Of a DNA stretch of 64,000 nt, positions 55,075 through 64,000 are shown piece after piece. This DNA comes from JAKFDI01 sp044508835 (lineage in GTDB: Bacteria > Pseudomonadota > Gammaproteobacteria > Burkholderiales > Burkholderiaceae_C), in contig JBIQHD010000004.1 in assembly GCA_044508835.1 (NCBI GenBank), positions 138,790 to 202,789 of the forward strand. Direction: 5' to 3'. Position numbers and translations under genes: made by a program. How positions within the stretch are numbered: the first letter of the stretch is position 1; every line of letters begins with the position of its first letter. The notes beneath the pieces are model-generated. The model was not told the origin of the DNA. It ran no database searches and saw nothing but the letters and a program-made list of their open reading frames with translations.

Positions 55075-55311
55075 ATGGGTTCATTCAGCATTTGGCACTG
55101 GCTCGTGGTGCTGCTGATCGTGGTGCTGATTTTCGGCACGAAGAAGCTGAAGAACATGGGGTCGGACCTCGGCGGCGCCGTCAAGGGCTTCAAGGACGGC
55201 ATGCGCGACGGCGCGGCCGGCACCGATCCCGCGGCGCCCCCGCAGCAGGTCACCTCGCAGAAGACCGGCGACGCCAACACCGTCGACGTCGAAGCGAAGA
55301 CCAAGTCGTGA
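55075..55311 (+). CDS. tatA: Sec-independent translocase protein TatA
   Basis: A 78-residue TatA: a short N-terminal membrane helix (SIWHWLVVLLIVVLIFG), the FGTKKLKNMGSDLG hinge, and an amphipathic helix with KGFKDGMRDG, then a polar tail. It forms the pore-like oligomer of the twin-arginine pathway. The first of tatABC. Confidence 0.95.
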   Translation: MGSFSIWHWLVVLLIVVLIFGTKKLKNMGSDLGGAVKGFKDGMRDGAAGTDPAAPPQQVTSQKTGDANTVDVEAKTKS

Positions 55312-55351
55312 TCCGCCGCGCTCGGCCCCACGGCGCTGAGCGCTCCATTTC

Positions 55352-55837
55352 ATGATCGATTTCGGCTTCGACAAGATCGCGCTGATCGGCGCCGTGGCGC
55401 TCATCGTCATCGGCCCGGAGAAGCTGCCGCGCGTGGCGCGCACCGTCGGCCACCTGCTCGGCAAGGCGCAGCGCTACGTGGCCGACGTGAAGGCCGAGGT
55501 CAACCGCTCGATCGAGCTGGAAGACCTCAAGAAGATGAAGACCGAGTTCGAGGACGCCGCCCGCGACGTGGAGCAGACGGTGTCCAAGGAACTGAACCAG
55601 ACCAGCGCCGAGCTCAACGAGGCCTGGGACGGCCTCGGCGCCGGCTCGTCCGGCGGCAGCGGCACCTCCGACTGGCTGCAGACGCCGGTGCCCGAATACA
55701 AGCACCCGAAGAAGAACTGGCGGCTCAAGCGCGGCGCCACGCCCAAGTGGTACAAGCAGCGCCACGGCGTGCGCACCCACGCGCAGTCGGGTTCGGCGCG
55801 CGTGGCCCGCTTCCGCCCGCCGCGCCCGCGCGGCTGA
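55352..55837 (+). CDS. tatB: Sec-independent translocase protein TatB
   Basis: A 161-residue TatB with the N-terminal helix (ALIGAVALIVIGPEKLPRV), the Glu in the membrane helix end typical of TatB, and a long amphipathic helix (about 25-95). It forms the substrate receptor with TatC. The C-terminal part is basic and variable. Confidence 0.93.
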   Translation: MIDFGFDKIALIGAVALIVIGPEKLPRVARTVGHLLGKAQRYVADVKAEVNRSIELEDLKKMKTEFEDAARDVEQTVSKELNQTSAELNEAWDGLGAGSSGGSGTSDWLQTPVPEYKHPKKNWRLKRGATPKWYKQRHGVRTHAQSGSARVARFRPPRPRG

Positions 55838-55844
55838 CCCCCGA

Positions 55845-56633
55845 ATGGCATCCCACACCGATCCGGAGCAGGACGAGCTCGCCGGCACCGAACAGCCTTT
55901 CGTCACCCACCTGGTCGAGCTGCGCGACCGCCTGATCCGTGCGCTGGTCGCGGTGGTGGTGGTCTTCGGCGCGCTGTGCCTGTGGCCGGGGCCGGGCGCG
56001 CTGTACGACCTGCTCTCGGCGCCGCTGGTGGCCACGCTGCCCAGCGGCGCGACCATGATCGCGACCAACGTGATCTCGCCCTTCGTCGTGCCGCTGAAGA
56101 TCACGCTGATGGCGGCCTTCATGATCGCCCTGCCGGTGGTGCTCTACCAGGTGTGGGCCTTCGTGGCGCCGGGCCTGTATTCGCACGAGAAGCGGCTGGT
56201 GCTGCCGCTGGTGCTGTCGAGCACCGTGCTGTTCCTGCTGGGCGTGGGCTTCTGCTACTTCTTCGTCTTCGGCCAGGTCTTCAAGTTCATCCAGAGCTTC
56301 GCGCCCAAGAGCATCACCGCGGCGCCGGACATCGAGGCCTACCTGAGCTTCGTGCTGACGATGTTCATCGCCTTCGGCGCCGCCTTCGAGGTGCCGATCG
56401 TGGTGGTGGTGCTGGCCCGCATGGGCATCGTGTCGATCGAGAAGCTGCGCGCGTTCCGCGGCTACTTCATCGTGCTGGCGTTCATCATCGCCGCCATCAT
56501 CACGCCGCCCGACGTGGTGTCGCAGCTCGCGCTCGCCATTCCGATGTGCCTGCTCTACGAGATGGGCATCTGGGCGGCGCAGGTCTTCATCAAGCACACG
56601 CAGGCGCCGAGCGAGGAAACGCCGGCGCCCTGA
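55845..56633 (+). CDS. tatC: Sec-independent translocase protein TatC
   Basis: A 262-residue protein with six membrane helices. The conserved HLVELRDRLIRA stands at the cytoplasmic N-terminus, and FVAPGLYSHEKR follows helix 2 with the first-loop Glu/Lys pair. It reads twin-arginine signal peptides. Seven bases separate it from tatB. petA, a probable Tat client, lies 6 kb downstream. Confidence 0.96.
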   Translation: MASHTDPEQDELAGTEQPFVTHLVELRDRLIRALVAVVVVFGALCLWPGPGALYDLLSAPLVATLPSGATMIATNVISPFVVPLKITLMAAFMIALPVVLYQVWAFVAPGLYSHEKRLVLPLVLSSTVLFLLGVGFCYFFVFGQVFKFIQSFAPKSITAAPDIEAYLSFVLTMFIAFGAAFEVPIVVVVLARMGIVSIEKLRAFRGYFIVLAFIIAAIITPPDVVSQLALAIPMCLLYEMGIWAAQVFIKHTQAPSEETPAP

Positions 56634-56642
56634 ACAGAGGCC

Positions 56643-57812
<1,170 letters not shown>

Positions 57813-57825
57813 GGGTGTCTCATCA

Positions 57826-58575
57826 ATGTCCCGCCGCACCGAGATCGAGTCGTATCTGCACACCCTGCTGGAGGTGGCGCGGTTCAAGGATTATGGGCCG
57901 AACGGCCTGCAGGTCGAGGGCAAACCCGAGGTGTCGGTGCTCGTCTCCGGCGTGACCGCGAGCCGGGCGCTGATCGAGGCCGCGATCGACGCGCGCGCCG
58001 ATGCGATCCTGGTCCACCACGGCCTGTTCTGGCGCGGCCACGACGGGCGCGTGACCGGCTGGCTGAAGCAGCGCCTCGAGCTGCTGCTGGCGCACGGCAT
58101 CAGCCTGTTCGCCTACCACCTGCCGCTGGACGCCCATGCCGAGCTCGGCAACAACGCGCAGCTCGGGGCGCGCCTCGGCCTGCGCGCCGACGGGCGCTTC
58201 GGCGATCAGGACCTGGGCTTCATCGGCGCGCCGCCGGCGGCGCTTTCGCTGCAGGCGCTGGGGGAGGGCATCGCCCGCAGCCTGCGGCGCGAGCCCGTGG
58301 TCGTCGCGGGCGACGGACGGGCGCTGCGCCGCGTCGCGTGGTGCACGGGCGGCGCGCAGGGCTACTTCGAGGCGGCCATCGCGGCCGGCGCCGACGCCTT
58401 CGTCACCGGTGAGATCTCCGAGCCCCAGGCCCACTACGCGCGCGAGACCGGCGTGGCGTTCATCGCCTGCGGCCACCATGCGAGCGAACGCTACGGCGCG
58501 CCGGCGGTGGCGGAGCACGTGGCGCAGAAGTTCGGCCTCGCGCATCGCTTCATCGACATCGACAACCCGGCCTGA
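57826..58575 (+). CDS. NIF3-family (Nif3-like dinuclear metal centre) protein
   Basis: A 249-residue hexameric NIF3 protein. The metal site is formed by DAILVHHGLFWRG near residue 61 and the C-terminal CGHHASERYG (His, Glu); FAYHLPLDAH adds more ligands. Members bind two metals; proposals include GTP cyclohydrolase-related and sulfur-linked roles, none settled. An in-frame ATG five codons earlier (57,811) overlaps the protease start codon on the other strand. Confidence 0.9.
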   Translation: MSRRTEIESYLHTLLEVARFKDYGPNGLQVEGKPEVSVLVSGVTASRALIEAAIDARADAILVHHGLFWRGHDGRVTGWLKQRLELLLAHGISLFAYHLPLDAHAELGNNAQLGARLGLRADGRFGDQDLGFIGAPPAALSLQALGEGIARSLRREPVVVAGDGRALRRVAWCTGGAQGYFEAAIAAGADAFVTGEISEPQAHYARETGVAFIACGHHASERYGAPAVAEHVAQKFGLAHRFIDIDNPA

Positions 58576-58577
58576 CC

Positions 58578-59591
58578 ATGGCGGCACCGGTGTTCGCGAT
58601 CACCATGGGCGACGCGGCCGGCATCGGCCCGGAGATCGTCGCGCGGCTGTTCGAGGGGCCGGAGGCCGCGGGCTGCTTCGTCGTCGGCGACGTCGGCGTG
58701 ATGCGCCGCGCGGCGCAGGGCCGCATGCCGGTGGCGCGCATCGACGATCCGGCCGATGCGCGGCGCGCGCCGCCGCGCTGCATTCCCGTGCTGCCGCCCG
58801 GCGGCCTGCCGGCCGACCTGCTGCAGGCGCCGCTCGGCCGGGTCGACGCGCGCTGCGGCGCGGCGGCCGCGCGCTGCATCGAGGCGGCGGCGGCCCTGGC
58901 GATGGACGGCGCGATCGCCGGCCTGGTGACGGCGCCGATCCACAAGGAGGCGCTGTCCGCGGCCGGCGTGGGCCATCCCGGGCACACCGAGATGCTGCAG
59001 GCGCTGGCCGCGCGGGACGGCCGCGTGCCGGCCGTGCGCATGATGCTGGCCAACGACGAGCTGCGCACGGTGCTGGTGACCATCCACCTGTCGCTGCGCC
59101 GCGCGATCGACGCCGTGACCTACGACGCGGTGCTGGACACGCTGCGCATCGCGCACCGGGCTGCGGCGGGGTGGGGGCAGGCGAGGCCGCGCATCGCCGT
59201 CGCCGGGCTGAACCCGCACGCGGGCGAGGGCGGCCTGTTCGGCGACGAGGAGATCCGCATCATCGAGCCCGCCGTGCGCGCCGCCTGCGCCGAAGGCATC
59301 GACGCGCGCGGCCCGTTCGCGCCCGACACGGTGTTCATGCGCGCGCGCCATGCGAGCGGCCATCCGGGCGAGTTCGACCTGGTGGTGGCCATGACGCACG
59401 ACCACGGCCTGATCCCGGTGAAGTACCTCGGCGTGGAGCAGGGCGTGAACGTGACGCTCGGGCTGCCGTTCGTGCGCACGAGCCCGGACCACGGCACGGC
59501 TTTCGACATCGCCGGCACCGGGCGGGCCGACCCCTCGAGCCTGCGCGCCGCGGTGCGGATGGCGCGGCGGCTGGCCGGGACGGTTCAGTGA
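58578..59591 (+). CDS. pdxA: 4-hydroxythreonine-4-phosphate dehydrogenase PdxA
   Basis: A 337-residue PdxA-fold enzyme: ITMGDAAGIGPEI at the N-terminus, VTAPIHKEALSAAG near residue 117, GHPGHTEML with metal-binding His, and GLNPHAGEGGLFG, MTHDHGLIPVKY towards the end. It oxidises 4-phospho-hydroxythreonine in vitamin B6 synthesis. The gene follows NIF3 after two bases and ends four bases from the convergent DUF1631 gene. A PdxA2-type side activity (four-carbon sugar phosphates) cannot be excluded. Confidence 0.9.
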   Translation: MAAPVFAITMGDAAGIGPEIVARLFEGPEAAGCFVVGDVGVMRRAAQGRMPVARIDDPADARRAPPRCIPVLPPGGLPADLLQAPLGRVDARCGAAAARCIEAAAALAMDGAIAGLVTAPIHKEALSAAGVGHPGHTEMLQALAARDGRVPAVRMMLANDELRTVLVTIHLSLRRAIDAVTYDAVLDTLRIAHRAAAGWGQARPRIAVAGLNPHAGEGGLFGDEEIRIIEPAVRAACAEGIDARGPFAPDTVFMRARHASGHPGEFDLVVAMTHDHGLIPVKYLGVEQGVNVTLGLPFVRTSPDHGTAFDIAGTGRADPSSLRAAVRMARRLAGTVQ

Positions 59592-59595
59592 TGGT

Positions 59596-62172
59596 TCAGT
59601 GCCGGCTCGGCGTCGTCTTCAGCGCCGCGAGCTGGCGGCGCGCCCGCGCCGTGGCGCGCTCCATCAGGTAGGCGCTCTCGACCGCCCGCATGCGCCCCGC
59701 CTCGCACATGCGCGAGAGCATGCGCGCCGTGAGCGAGATCGTCTCCTGGTGCTTGCGCCCGCGGGTGAAGACGAAGAAGCTGCGCCCCGGGCTCACGTAG
59801 CTCAGGCGCACCTTCTGCCATTGGTCCTTCAGCAGCATCTGGTAGGCGAAGCCCAGGCGCACGTGGTCGAAGAGCTGCGGCCCGCGCGACGGCTCGGCCG
59901 GGTCGGCGGCGATGAGGTCCAGGTTGATGTCCACGCCGAGGTCCAGCGGCGCGGTGTCGGTGGAGTCGGCTGCCTCCTCCGCCTCCTCGGGCGGCTCGGC
60001 ACTCAGGTCGATGTCGACCTCGCCGTTCCAGTCGACGGCGTTTTCGTCCAGCAGGCCGACCTGCTGCGCCTCCTCGGGGGAGAAGCGCTGCTCGATCTCG
60101 GCCGCGGCGAAGGCGGCATGCTCGGCGCGCGGAATGTCGCCGTAGCCGCTCGGGATCGGCGCGGCGAACACGCCGTCGAGCTGCCTGGCCATCAGGTTGT
60201 GGTCGAGCTCGGAGATCGGCGGCGCCTTGAGCGAATCGGCGTGCGAGGGCAGCAGCTGGCCGAAGAAGGACTTCTGCGCCGGCTCCGGCCAGCCGATGAG
60301 CTTCATGCCCTCGTTCAGGTTCTTCATCAGCGCCGGCAGCTGCATCAGGAAGCGCTTGCGCATCTCGCGCGAGCCCTTGGGCTGCACCGAGAGCACGAGG
60401 TCGCGCCCGGCCTCGCGCAGGCGCCGCGCCAGTTCGGAATCGGCGCCGCCCTTGCGCGTGGCCGCCACCAGCGCCTGGCTCCACACCTGCGAGACGAATT
60501 CGCGCAGGTAGGCCGGCATCGTCACCGACGCGAGCGCGGCCTGCAGCTGCGCCATGTAGCGCTGCTGGATGCGCAGCTCGGATTCCTTGTTCTCGAGCAG
60601 CGAGGCCGCGCCGGTGCCTTCGACCTGGGCCTGCGACTGCCCGGCGATGAAGTTCTCGAGCGCGGTGAGCTTGGCGGTGTAGATCTCGAGCTGGTCGAAG
60701 TCGCCGTCGACGATTTCCTGCACCAGTTCGCGCACCTGATCGAGCAGCGCCTTGCCGGGGCCGTCGTCGAACTCGTCGAAGGCGCAGGCCAGCGAGCCGA
60801 TGCGGTTGACGAAGCGGCGCACCGGGTGCCGGCGCGACGAGAAGAAGCTGCTGTCCGACAGCGCCACGCGCAGCACCGGCAGCTGCAGCCGCGCGATCTG
60901 GCGCGCCATCTGCGGCGGCACGCGCGTGTCCGACAGGATCTGGTCGAACAGGCTGCCGACGACGTCGATCACCATGTGATCGAGCTTGCCCGGCGAGGCC
61001 TGCATCAGCTCCTCGCGGTGGGCGCGGATCAGGTTGACGGCCATCAGCCCGCCGACGCCCGCGGCGGCCGCGTCGCCGAAGCCGCCCGCGATGCTGGGGG
61101 CCGCGCCGCCCAGGCCCATGGCGCCGCTGCGGCCGCTGCGCGTGGAGGTGGCGCCGAAGCCGCCGGTGGACGTGGCCGCGGGCGGCGCGGCATCGAGCCC
61201 GCCGGGGCGGCTCGCGAGGTAGGTCAGGCGGCGCAGCAGCGAGATCAGCTCGGCGTCGGCCGCGCTGCGCGCCATGCCGGCGGGCCGGCTGTCGAAGCCG
61301 CCGCCGCTCGACGCGCCGCCGGGGCGCGGCATCGCGCGCCCGGGGCCCGAGCCGCCGAACCCGGCCGGCTGGGTGAGGGCGTCGGCGCCCGGGCCGTGGC
61401 CGCGCGGGCGCCCGGCGAAGTGGCCCGGCATGGGCGCGTAGTCGCTCGGGCCGGGGCGGGTGGGCTGCAGGTCCTGGCGCAGGCTGTCGTAGCCGCTGTG
61501 GAGGCCGGGCAGGCTCTGGCCGGGGCCGTGCACCGTCCGCACTGCGAGGCCGGCCGGCTTGACGCGGCGCGCCTGCATGTCGCGCACGATGTCGGCATAG
61601 GCCTCGGGCATCGTCTTCGCCAGCGCCTGGCCGAATTCGCGCGCCAGCAGCTTGCGCGCGTCCGCGTCGTCGGTGACGGTCTCGATCGCCGCGCGGGCCG
61701 CCTGCCCGATCACCTCGGCCCGCAGCGGGTTGCGCTCCTCGTCGGCCCAGCCGAAGTCGAGCAGGCCGCCCACGTACATCGCCAGGTCGCGCAGCGGCGC
61801 TTCGCAGGCGTGGGAGACGGCCTGGCCGATGCGGTCTGCGAGCATGCGGCTCTCGAGCTCGGTGTCCTCGACGAGGCTGAGCGTCTCCCAGGACACCGTA
61901 TCGAGGGTGCGATGGCCGGCATGGCGCGGGGCCAGCTCGTCGGCGACCCGCGCGCGCAGCGCCTGCTCGAACGCGCTGGTGAAGCTGCCGAGCTTGAGCC
62001 GCAGGTCGGTGTGCGCCGTGTGCATCGCGGCGCGCTCGGCGGGGCCCGGGATCACCGGGCCGGGGTCGGCCAGCTGGGCGACCACGCGCTGGGCGGCCGC
62101 CGTGGCGACCGCCTGCACATGACCGATTGCCGCCTCCAGGGCGGCAGGCAGCTGGAATTTGTTGTGGCTCAT
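59596..62172 (-). CDS. DUF1631 family protein
   Basis: An 858-residue protein with a helical N-terminal domain (about 1-210), a Gly/Pro-rich low-complexity linker (about 215-385) and a large helical DUF1631 region (about 390-730), followed by a PilZ-like C-terminal part (about 745-850; LRLGFAYQMLL-type and LSYVSPGRSFFVFTRGRKHQ). The role is unknown; relatives are sometimes mislabelled as thymidine phosphorylase. A C-terminal PilZ-like domain would suggest c-di-GMP sensing, but the RxxxR motif is not clear. The ATG is at MSHNKFQ. Confidence 0.85.
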   Translation of the reverse strand: MSHNKFQLPAALEAAIGHVQAVATAAAQRVVAQLADPGPVIPGPAERAAMHTAHTDLRLKLGSFTSAFEQALRARVADELAPRHAGHRTLDTVSWETLSLVEDTELESRMLADRIGQAVSHACEAPLRDLAMYVGGLLDFGWADEERNPLRAEVIGQAARAAIETVTDDADARKLLAREFGQALAKTMPEAYADIVRDMQARRVKPAGLAVRTVHGPGQSLPGLHSGYDSLRQDLQPTRPGPSDYAPMPGHFAGRPRGHGPGADALTQPAGFGGSGPGRAMPRPGGASSGGGFDSRPAGMARSAADAELISLLRRLTYLASRPGGLDAAPPAATSTGGFGATSTRSGRSGAMGLGGAAPSIAGGFGDAAAAGVGGLMAVNLIRAHREELMQASPGKLDHMVIDVVGSLFDQILSDTRVPPQMARQIARLQLPVLRVALSDSSFFSSRRHPVRRFVNRIGSLACAFDEFDDGPGKALLDQVRELVQEIVDGDFDQLEIYTAKLTALENFIAGQSQAQVEGTGAASLLENKESELRIQQRYMAQLQAALASVTMPAYLREFVSQVWSQALVAATRKGGADSELARRLREAGRDLVLSVQPKGSREMRKRFLMQLPALMKNLNEGMKLIGWPEPAQKSFFGQLLPSHADSLKAPPISELDHNLMARQLDGVFAAPIPSGYGDIPRAEHAAFAAAEIEQRFSPEEAQQVGLLDENAVDWNGEVDIDLSAEPPEEAEEAADSTDTAPLDLGVDINLDLIAADPAEPSRGPQLFDHVRLGFAYQMLLKDQWQKVRLSYVSPGRSFFVFTRGRKHQETISLTARMLSRMCEAGRMRAVESAYLMERATARARRQLAALKTTPSRH

Positions 62173-62274
62173 CGGGAACCCGCCGCTGACACCTCGTCCG
62201 GGCCGTGGTGGCCGGTCGGCGAAGTATGGGGCCAAACGGCGGGCCCCCGGTCCGCGGAAGACCGCGGCAATTGG

Positions 62275-62688
62275 CTACTTCTTCAGCGCGTCGCGGATTT
62301 CCCGCAGCAGCACCACGTCCGCCGGGTCCTCGGCGGGCGCCGGCGGCGGCGCGGCGCGCTTGAGGCGGTTGATCTGCTTGACCATGATGAAGATGATGAA
62401 GGCGAGGATCAGGAAGTTCAGCGACACGGTGATGAAGTTGCCGTAGGCGAACACCGCGCCGGCCTTCTTGGCCTCGGCCAGCGGCAGCCCCGCGGCCTGC
62501 CCCGCGAGCGGCAGGTAGTAGTTGGAGAAGTCGAGGCCGCCGAAGATGCGGCTCACCACCGGCATGATGAGGTCGCCGACGATGGAGTCGACGATCTTGG
62601 AGAACGCCGCGCCGATGATCACGCCGACGGCGAGATCGATGACGTTGCCCTTGATCGCGAATTCCTTGAACTCGGATACGAAACTCAT
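62275..62688 (-). CDS. mscL: Large-conductance mechanosensitive channel MscL
   Basis: A 137-residue channel. The N-terminal amphipathic helix and pore helix are in EFKEFAIKGNVIDLAVGVII, with GAAFSKIVDSIV and the second membrane helix FLILAFIIFIMVKQINRL. The periplasmic loop is typical in length. AGGAG lies seven bases before the ATG. It relieves osmotic downshock. Divergent from petA. Confidence 0.96.
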   Translation of the reverse strand: MSFVSEFKEFAIKGNVIDLAVGVIIGAAFSKIVDSIVGDLIMPVVSRIFGGLDFSNYYLPLAGQAAGLPLAEAKKAGAVFAYGNFITVSLNFLILAFIIFIMVKQINRLKRAAPPPAPAEDPADVVLLREIRDALKK

Positions 62689-62834
62689 GGTGGCTCCTGA
62701 TGGTGGGTGTGCGGTGTCGCCGCCGGCGGGGGTCGATCGCCGATGGCGGAAGCGCAGTATTCCCGCCGCCCGCGCCAAGTCAAGCCGTCGCCGCTCCCGC
62801 CCGTTCCCCTGGGCGGCCCCCTTGACTCGTCCGC

Positions 62835-62840
62835 TAGAAT
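62835..62840 (+). promoter_or_regulatory. Candidate -10 element of the petABC promoter
   Basis: TAGAAT lies 40 bases before the petA ATG in the mscL/petA divergent spacer. A TTGACT is present but too close (seven bases) to be its -35. Confidence 0.4.
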
Positions 62841-62880
62841 TCCGGGTTGCCTACGACTAGAAGTTCTTGCAAGGATCCCC

Positions 62881-63489
62881 ATGAGTGCCATGAGTGAGAA
62901 GCCCGTCGATAACGACAAACGTACGTGGCTCATCGCGTCCAGTTGCGCTGGCGTGGTGGGCGGTGTGGCAGTCGCGGTGCCCTTCGTCAGCACCTTCCAG
63001 CCATCGGAACGGGCGCGCGCCGCCGGGGCGCCGGTGGAAGTGGACATCGGCGGGCTCCTGCCCGGGCAGAAAATCACCGTCGAATGGCGAGGCAAGCCGG
63101 TGTGGATCATCCGCCGCACGCCCGAGCAATTGGCCGAGCTGCCCAAGCTCGACGGCAAGCTGGCCGACCCGCAGTCGCAGCGCCACCCGGACGAGCTGAC
63201 GCCCGAGTACGCGCGCAACGAATACCGCTCGATCAAGCCCGAGGTGCTGGTGGCGGTGGGCATCTGCTCGCACCTGGGCTGCTCCCCGACCGACAAGTTC
63301 ACGGCGGGCCCGCAGCCTTCGCTGCCCGACGACTGGCCGGGCGGCTTCCTGTGCCCCTGCCACGGCTCCACCTTCGACCTGGCCGGCCGCGTCTACAAGA
63401 ACGTGCCCGCGCCCGACAACCTCGAGGTGCCGCCGCACATGTACCTGTCCGACACGCGGCTGCTGATCGGCGAGGACAAGAAGGCCTGA
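62881..63489 (+). CDS. petA: Ubiquinol-cytochrome c reductase, Rieske iron-sulfur subunit
   Basis: A 202-residue Rieske protein with an N-terminal membrane anchor (WLIASSCAGVVGGVAVAVPF) and the 2Fe-2S ligands in CSHLGCSP and CPCHGSTFD. The loop between them carries a short insert common in proteobacterial bc1. The usual twin-Arg before the anchor reads K-R here (NDKRTWL). AAGGA precedes the ATG by seven bases; a second ATG three codons later is possible. It passes electrons from ubiquinol to cytochrome c1. Confidence 0.97.
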   Translation: MSAMSEKPVDNDKRTWLIASSCAGVVGGVAVAVPFVSTFQPSERARAAGAPVEVDIGGLLPGQKITVEWRGKPVWIIRRTPEQLAELPKLDGKLADPQSQRHPDELTPEYARNEYRSIKPEVLVAVGICSHLGCSPTDKFTAGPQPSLPDDWPGGFLCPCHGSTFDLAGRVYKNVPAPDNLEVPPHMYLSDTRLLIGEDKKA

Positions 63490-63529
63490 CGCGGCCGCAT
63501 GCACGACGGCACACCACGAGAACACGACA

Positions 63530-64000
63530 ATGGCTGAATTCAAAGAAGCGCCCGCCAATGCGTCGGCCCCCGAGCGGCTGCTGAACTGGGTCGACAACCG
63601 GTTTCCCGCCAGCAAGCTCTGGAACGAGCACGTGGGCCAGTACTACGCGCCGAAGAACTTCAACTTCTGGTACATCTTCGGCTCGCTCTCGCTGCTGGTG
63701 CTGGTGATCCAGATCGTCACCGGCATCTTCCTGGTGATGCACTACAAGCCGGATGCGGCGCTCGCCTTCGCATCCGTCGAGTACATCATGCGCGACGTGC
63801 CCTGGGGCTGGCTGGTGCGCTACCTGCACTCCACCGGGGCCTCGGCGTTCTTCGTCGTCGTCTACCTCCACATGTTCCGCGGCCTGCTCTACGGCAGCTA
63901 CCGCAAGCCGCGCGAGCTGGTCTGGATCTTCGGCTGCGCGATCTTCCTGTGCCTGATGGCCGAGGCCTTCATGGGCTACCTGCTGCCCTGGGGCCAGATG
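63530..64000 (+). CDS. petB: Cytochrome b of the bc1 complex, 3' end outside window
   Basis: The frame is open from the ATG to the window edge (157 residues seen of about 460). It reads MAEFKEAPANAS, then RLLNWVDNRFP and the first membrane helix with GSLSLLVLVIQIVTGIFL. The second helix has two heme-ligand His 14 residues apart, HSTGASAFFVVVYLH, and GYLLPWGQM at the edge is the Qo-side motif. It follows petA after 40 bases; petC is expected beyond the edge. Confidence 0.97.
   Translation, partial: MAEFKEAPANASAPERLLNWVDNRFPASKLWNEHVGQYYAPKNFNFWYIFGSLSLLVLVIQIVTGIFLVMHYKPDAALAFASVEYIMRDVPWGWLVRYLHSTGASAFFVVVYLHMFRGLLYGSYRKPRELVWIFGCAIFLCLMAEAFMGYLLPWGQM

Overview
The window is GC-rich DNA, almost fully coding, from a betaproteobacterium of the order Burkholderiales, most likely Comamonadaceae or a close relative. 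This rests on gene content and order rather than on a database search: Bug-type solute receptors, a lysine/alanine-repeat histone H1-like protein behind nrdAB, a PHA phasin, the argB - HAD phosphatase - slmA block, hisIE - HIT - tatABC - S1C protease - nif3 - pdxA leading into petAB, and intergenic palindromic repeats of the kind common in that family.

Layout. 1-13,030: an accessory catabolic cluster for an unidentified acyl-CoA substrate. The + strand run holds a thiolase-fold protein, a DUF35 zinc-ribbon protein, two MaoC hotdog proteins, a complete 2-oxoacid/acetoin-type dehydrogenase complex (E1alpha, E1beta, E2, E3) with an enoyl-CoA hydratase between E1beta and E2, a Bug receptor, an acyl-CoA dehydrogenase, an acyl-CoA ligase and an SDR. 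It faces a minus-strand pair, a family III CoA-transferase and a second Bug receptor. 14,534-15,574 is a divergent AraC-type regulator. 15,610-17,284 is a scar of mobile DNA: a 5'-truncated tannase gene fused to a 3'-truncated tRNA-associated integrase beside a tRNA with anticodon CAT. From 17,409 on the content is core genome: ftsY and ffh; a CcsA/YpjD-like protein; pilS-pilR; ampD; nrdA-nrdB with NrdR and DnaA-like sites; the H1-like gene; then a long minus-strand run (rnb-like nuclease, TonB-like, aroE, mtgA, DUF, TlpA, accB, accC, prmA, DUF3426, PfkB kinase). 42,588-49,064 carries a phasin, a YqaA protein, dusB-fis-purH, a phospholipid pair (acyltransferase and a CdsA-like protein) and ruvC. 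49,091-54,968 has a DUF411 protein, argB, a HAD phosphatase, slmA, a DUF815 ATPase, a NUDIX hydrolase, hisI-hisE and a HIT protein. 55,075-64,000 has tatABC, an anchored S1C protease, a NIF3 protein, pdxA, a DUF1631 protein, mscL, petA and the start of petB.

The part most likely to be undescribed is the first 13 kb. The thiolase-fold protein lacks the C-terminal catalytic Cys and sits beside a free-standing DUF35 protein and an unequal MaoC pair. That is the same set of parts as the steroid side-chain hydratase/retro-aldolase (ChsH1-ChsH2-Ltp2), so a retro-aldol step feeding a dedicated dehydrogenase complex is a reasonable hypothesis. Other signals worth a second look are four genes with a TANNNT hexamer exactly six bases before ATG and no Shine-Dalgarno (likely leaderless), three helically phased GAATTG half-sites upstream of accBC, a CdsA-like protein missing signature residues, and a 79-bp palindromic insertion inside an intergenic repeat before ruvC.
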